From Streptomyces sp. NBC_01485 (GTDB lineage: Bacteria > Actinomycetota > Actinomycetes > Streptomycetales > Streptomycetaceae), in assembly GCF_036227125.1 (NCBI RefSeq), contig NZ_CP109435.1:6572001-6636000 (forward strand): DNA of 64,000 nucleotides, given 5' to 3'. A model generated the notes under the pieces. The model was not told the DNA's origin. It saw nothing but the letters and a program-made list of their open reading frames with translations, and did no database searches. Of the stretch, positions 62,094 to 64,000 are shown one piece after another (position 1 is the stretch's first letter; every line of letters begins with the position of its first letter). Position numbers and translations under genes: made by a program.

Positions 62094-64000
62094 CAACCGA
62101 TCCCCTGACGTCCGATCCCCTGACGTCCGATCCCTTGACGTCCGATCCCTTGACGTCCGATCCCTTGACGTCCGATCCGCCGGCATCCGACGCACCGGCA
62201 TCCGATCTGCTCGACAGGGTGCTGGCACCGCATCCGCCGCCCTTCGCGCTGCTGCACCGGCCCGGGGCGGGCGGCGGCGGGCGGTTGGAGGTGCTCGTCG
62301 GCGAGGTGCGCAGCCGGCCCACGCTCGCGTCGATCCCGCTGCCGACCGGGCCGACCGGGCCGCCCGCCGACGGCCGGGCCCGTCACGACGTCCTGGCCCT
62401 GGTGCCCTACCGGCAGATCGGCGAGCGCGGCTACGCCGGCGTCGACGACGGCGCGCCGCTGCTCACCCTGGAGGTGACCGCCCAGGAGACGCTGCCCCTG
62501 GCCGAGGCCCTGCCCCGGCTCGTCCGCACGCCGACCCGGCTGGTCGACGGGCACTTCGCACCCGACGACGAGACGTACGCCGCGACGGTACGGAAGGTCA
62601 TCGCGGACGAGATCGGCATGGGCGAGGGCGCGAACTTCGTCATCAAACGCTCGTACCGGGCGCGGATCGGCGACTACTCCCTGGCCGGCGCGCTGTCCTT
62701 CTTCCGCAACCTGGTGGAGACCGAGTCCGGCGCGCACTGGACCCATGTCGTGCACACCGGCAGCCGCACCTTCGTCGGGGCCTCGCCGGAACGGCATGTG
62801 AGCCTGTCCGGCGGGACGGTGGTGATGAACCCGATCAGCGGCACCTACCGCTATCCCGCCGCCGGCGCCGACCTGTCCCAGGTGCTGGGGTTCCTCGCCG
62901 ACCCCAAGGAGACCGACGAGCTGTACATGGTCCTCGACGAGGAACTGAAGATGATGGCCCGGGTCTGCGACACCGGGGGCACGGTGGTCGGCCCGTATCT
63001 GAAGGAGATGGCCCGGCTCGCGCACACCGAGTACCTCATCGAGGGACGCAGCACCCGCGACCCGAGGGAGATCCTGCGGGAGACGCTGCTCGCGCCCACG
63101 GTCACCGGCAGCCCGCTGGAGAGCGCCTGCCGGGTGATCGCGCGGTACGAGCCCGAGGGGCGCGGCTACTACAGCGGAGTCGCCGCCCTGATCGGCAGGG
63201 ACGAACAGGGCGCCCGCGCACTGGACTCCTGCATTCTCATCCGCACCGCCGAGATCGACCCGGACGGCCGCGTCGACATAGGGGTCGGCGCCACCGTCGT
63301 ACGGCACTCCGACCCGGATGCCGAGGCGGCGGAGACGCGGGCGAAGGCTGCCGGGCTGCTCGCCGCCCTGGAGGGCGCGCGGACGGGGCGGTTCGCCGAC
63401 CATCCGCAGGTGCGCGCCGCGCTGGCAGAACGCAACGCCTCCGTCGCCGAGTTCTGGCTCGGCGGACCGGACACGCGCGCCACGGTGGTGCCGGCGCTGG
63501 CCGGGGCCCGGGTGCTGGTCGTCGACGCGGAGGACACCTTCACCGCGATGCTCGACCACCAACTCCGCGCGCTGGGACTGTCGGTGACGGTGTGCCGGTT
63601 CGACGAGGAGTACGCGTCCGCGCTGCGCGAGCACGATCTCGTGGTGCTCGGTCCCGGCCCCGGCGACCCCCGCGACGCCGGGCATCCGAAGATCGCGCGG
63701 CTGCGGACGGTCGTCGACGAACTGCTCGCCGAGGACCGCCCGTTCCTCGCGGTGTGCCTCAGTCACCAAGTGCTGTGCACCCGGCTGGGGTTCGAGGTGG
63801 CGCGCCGGGAGGTGCCCAACCAGGGGACGCGGCGGGAGATCGACTTCTTCGGGGCGCGCGAGACGGTCGGCTTCTACAACACGTTCGCCGCGCGCTCGTC
63901 CGAGGACAAGGCCGAGTGCGCGGGGGTGGGCGCGGTGGAGGTCAGCCGGGACCGGGACACCGGTGAGGTGCACGCGCTGCGCGGACCGCACTTCGCGTCC
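62090..64000 (+). CDS. phzE: PhzE-like aminodeoxyisochorismate synthase, nearly complete, cut by window edge
   Basis: Converts chorismate and glutamine to 2-amino-2-deoxyisochorismate. At least 637 residues; the C-terminal few dozen are outside. The chorismate-binding domain (about 85-440; KRSYRARIGDYSLAGALSFF, FVGASPERHVSL, NPISGTYRYP, EYLIEGRSTRD) is fused to a class-I glutamine amidotransferase (about 475-637) with VVLGPGPGDPRD and Cys in FLAVCLSHQVLC. GTG 62090 overlaps phzD's stop. The N-terminus is a five-fold TSDPL repeat not typical of PhzE. The pathway's next steps lie beyond the edge. Confidence 0.92.
   Translation, partial: MTTDPLTSDPLTSDPLTSDPLTSDPLTSDPPASDAPASDLLDRVLAPHPPPFALLHRPGAGGGGRLEVLVGEVRSRPTLASIPLPTGPTGPPADGRARHDVLALVPYRQIGERGYAGVDDGAPLLTLEVTAQETLPLAEALPRLVRTPTRLVDGHFAPDDETYAATVRKVIADEIGMGEGANFVIKRSYRARIGDYSLAGALSFFRNLVETESGAHWTHVVHTGSRTFVGASPERHVSLSGGTVVMNPISGTYRYPAAGADLSQVLGFLADPKETDELYMVLDEELKMMARVCDTGGTVVGPYLKEMARLAHTEYLIEGRSTRDPREILRETLLAPTVTGSPLESACRVIARYEPEGRGYYSGVAALIGRDEQGARALDSCILIRTAEIDPDGRVDIGVGATVVRHSDPDAEAAETRAKAAGLLAALEGARTGRFADHPQVRAALAERNASVAEFWLGGPDTRATVVPALAGARVLVVDAEDTFTAMLDHQLRALGLSVTVCRFDEEYASALREHDLVVLGPGPGDPRDAGHPKIARLRTVVDELLAEDRPFLAVCLSHQVLCTRLGFEVARREVPNQGTRREIDFFGARETVGFYNTFAARSSEDKAECAGVGAVEVSRDRDTGEVHALRGPHFAS
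62101..62175. repeat. 15-bp tandem repeat (five copies) in the phzE 5' end
   Basis: Five units of TCCC(C/T)TGACGTCCGA, in frame, encoding repeated TSDPL. Each contains TGACGTC. Unit number could vary without shifting frame. Confidence 0.92.

Overview
This is a GC-rich actinobacterial window, almost certainly Streptomyces. Strong G/C third-position codon bias, GTG/TTG starts behind GGAG-type ribosome sites, rare TTA codons, many lipoproteins, LysR/TetR/MerR regulators and a chorismate-derived biosynthetic locus all fit. No rRNA, tRNA or CRISPR array was seen.

Region 1 (1-13.5 kb) is a mobile-element landing zone. A PASTA-less Ser/Thr kinase with a C-terminal PQQ propeller starts at 1011, is frameshifted in its proline-rich linker, and breaks off near 2433. 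A matching propeller tail ending in a stop lies at 13372-13515. The 11 kb between holds an intact Tn3-family transposon (2637-8620) with 35-bp inverted repeats and a 5-bp target duplication. It carries ridA, a serine resolvase with a res site, an APH-like kinase and a 1052-residue transposase. Around it lie two copies of a tyrosine-recombinase 3' tail, an IS5 fragment, relics of a second Tn3 element (resolvase N-terminus, res palindrome, transposase C-terminus) and a TetR/SDR pair with paired operators.

Region 2 (13.7-29.7 kb) is rich in transport and regulation. It has two heterodimeric ABC exporter operons, each with one degenerate ATP site, a DUF2269-like membrane protein, a divergent inositol-monophosphatase/LysR pair, an NAD(P)-binding reductase, and a MerR regulator framed by inverted repeats. 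An ABC-2 exporter follows, co-transcribed with a NarL-type two-component system.

Region 3 (29.9-47.9 kb) starts with a DNRLRE/RHS polymorphic-toxin-like protein split by a one-base frameshift. Its short cationic hydrophobic C-terminus is followed by a small membrane protein that is an immunity candidate. Then come a dead IS4 relic, glgX, two paralogous lipoprotein L,D-transpeptidases, an enoyl-CoA hydratase, an anti-sigma-type ATPase, a polysaccharide-deacetylase lipoprotein coupled to a beta-propeller lipoprotein, a GNAT, an EF-hand protein and an F420-reductase-like protein. A truncated heme A synthase with a (GGCGTA)9 microsatellite closes the region.

Region 4 (48.5 kb to the right edge) is a natural-product cluster. 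DAHP synthase, an EntA-like dehydrogenase, a PhzD-like isochorismatase and a PhzE-like aminodeoxyisochorismate synthase together predict 3-hydroxyanthranilate. Two KAS III enzymes, two tandem arylamine N-acetyltransferase/amide-synthase-like proteins, an amidohydrolase and a SnoaL-like protein are candidate acylation and cyclisation enzymes, a set reminiscent of benzoxazole pathways. A TetR gene, matching operators in front of two paralogous reductases, TTA codons in two genes and a transposase-like gene with an 11-bp-period repeat upstream suggest layered control. The cluster runs off the right edge.
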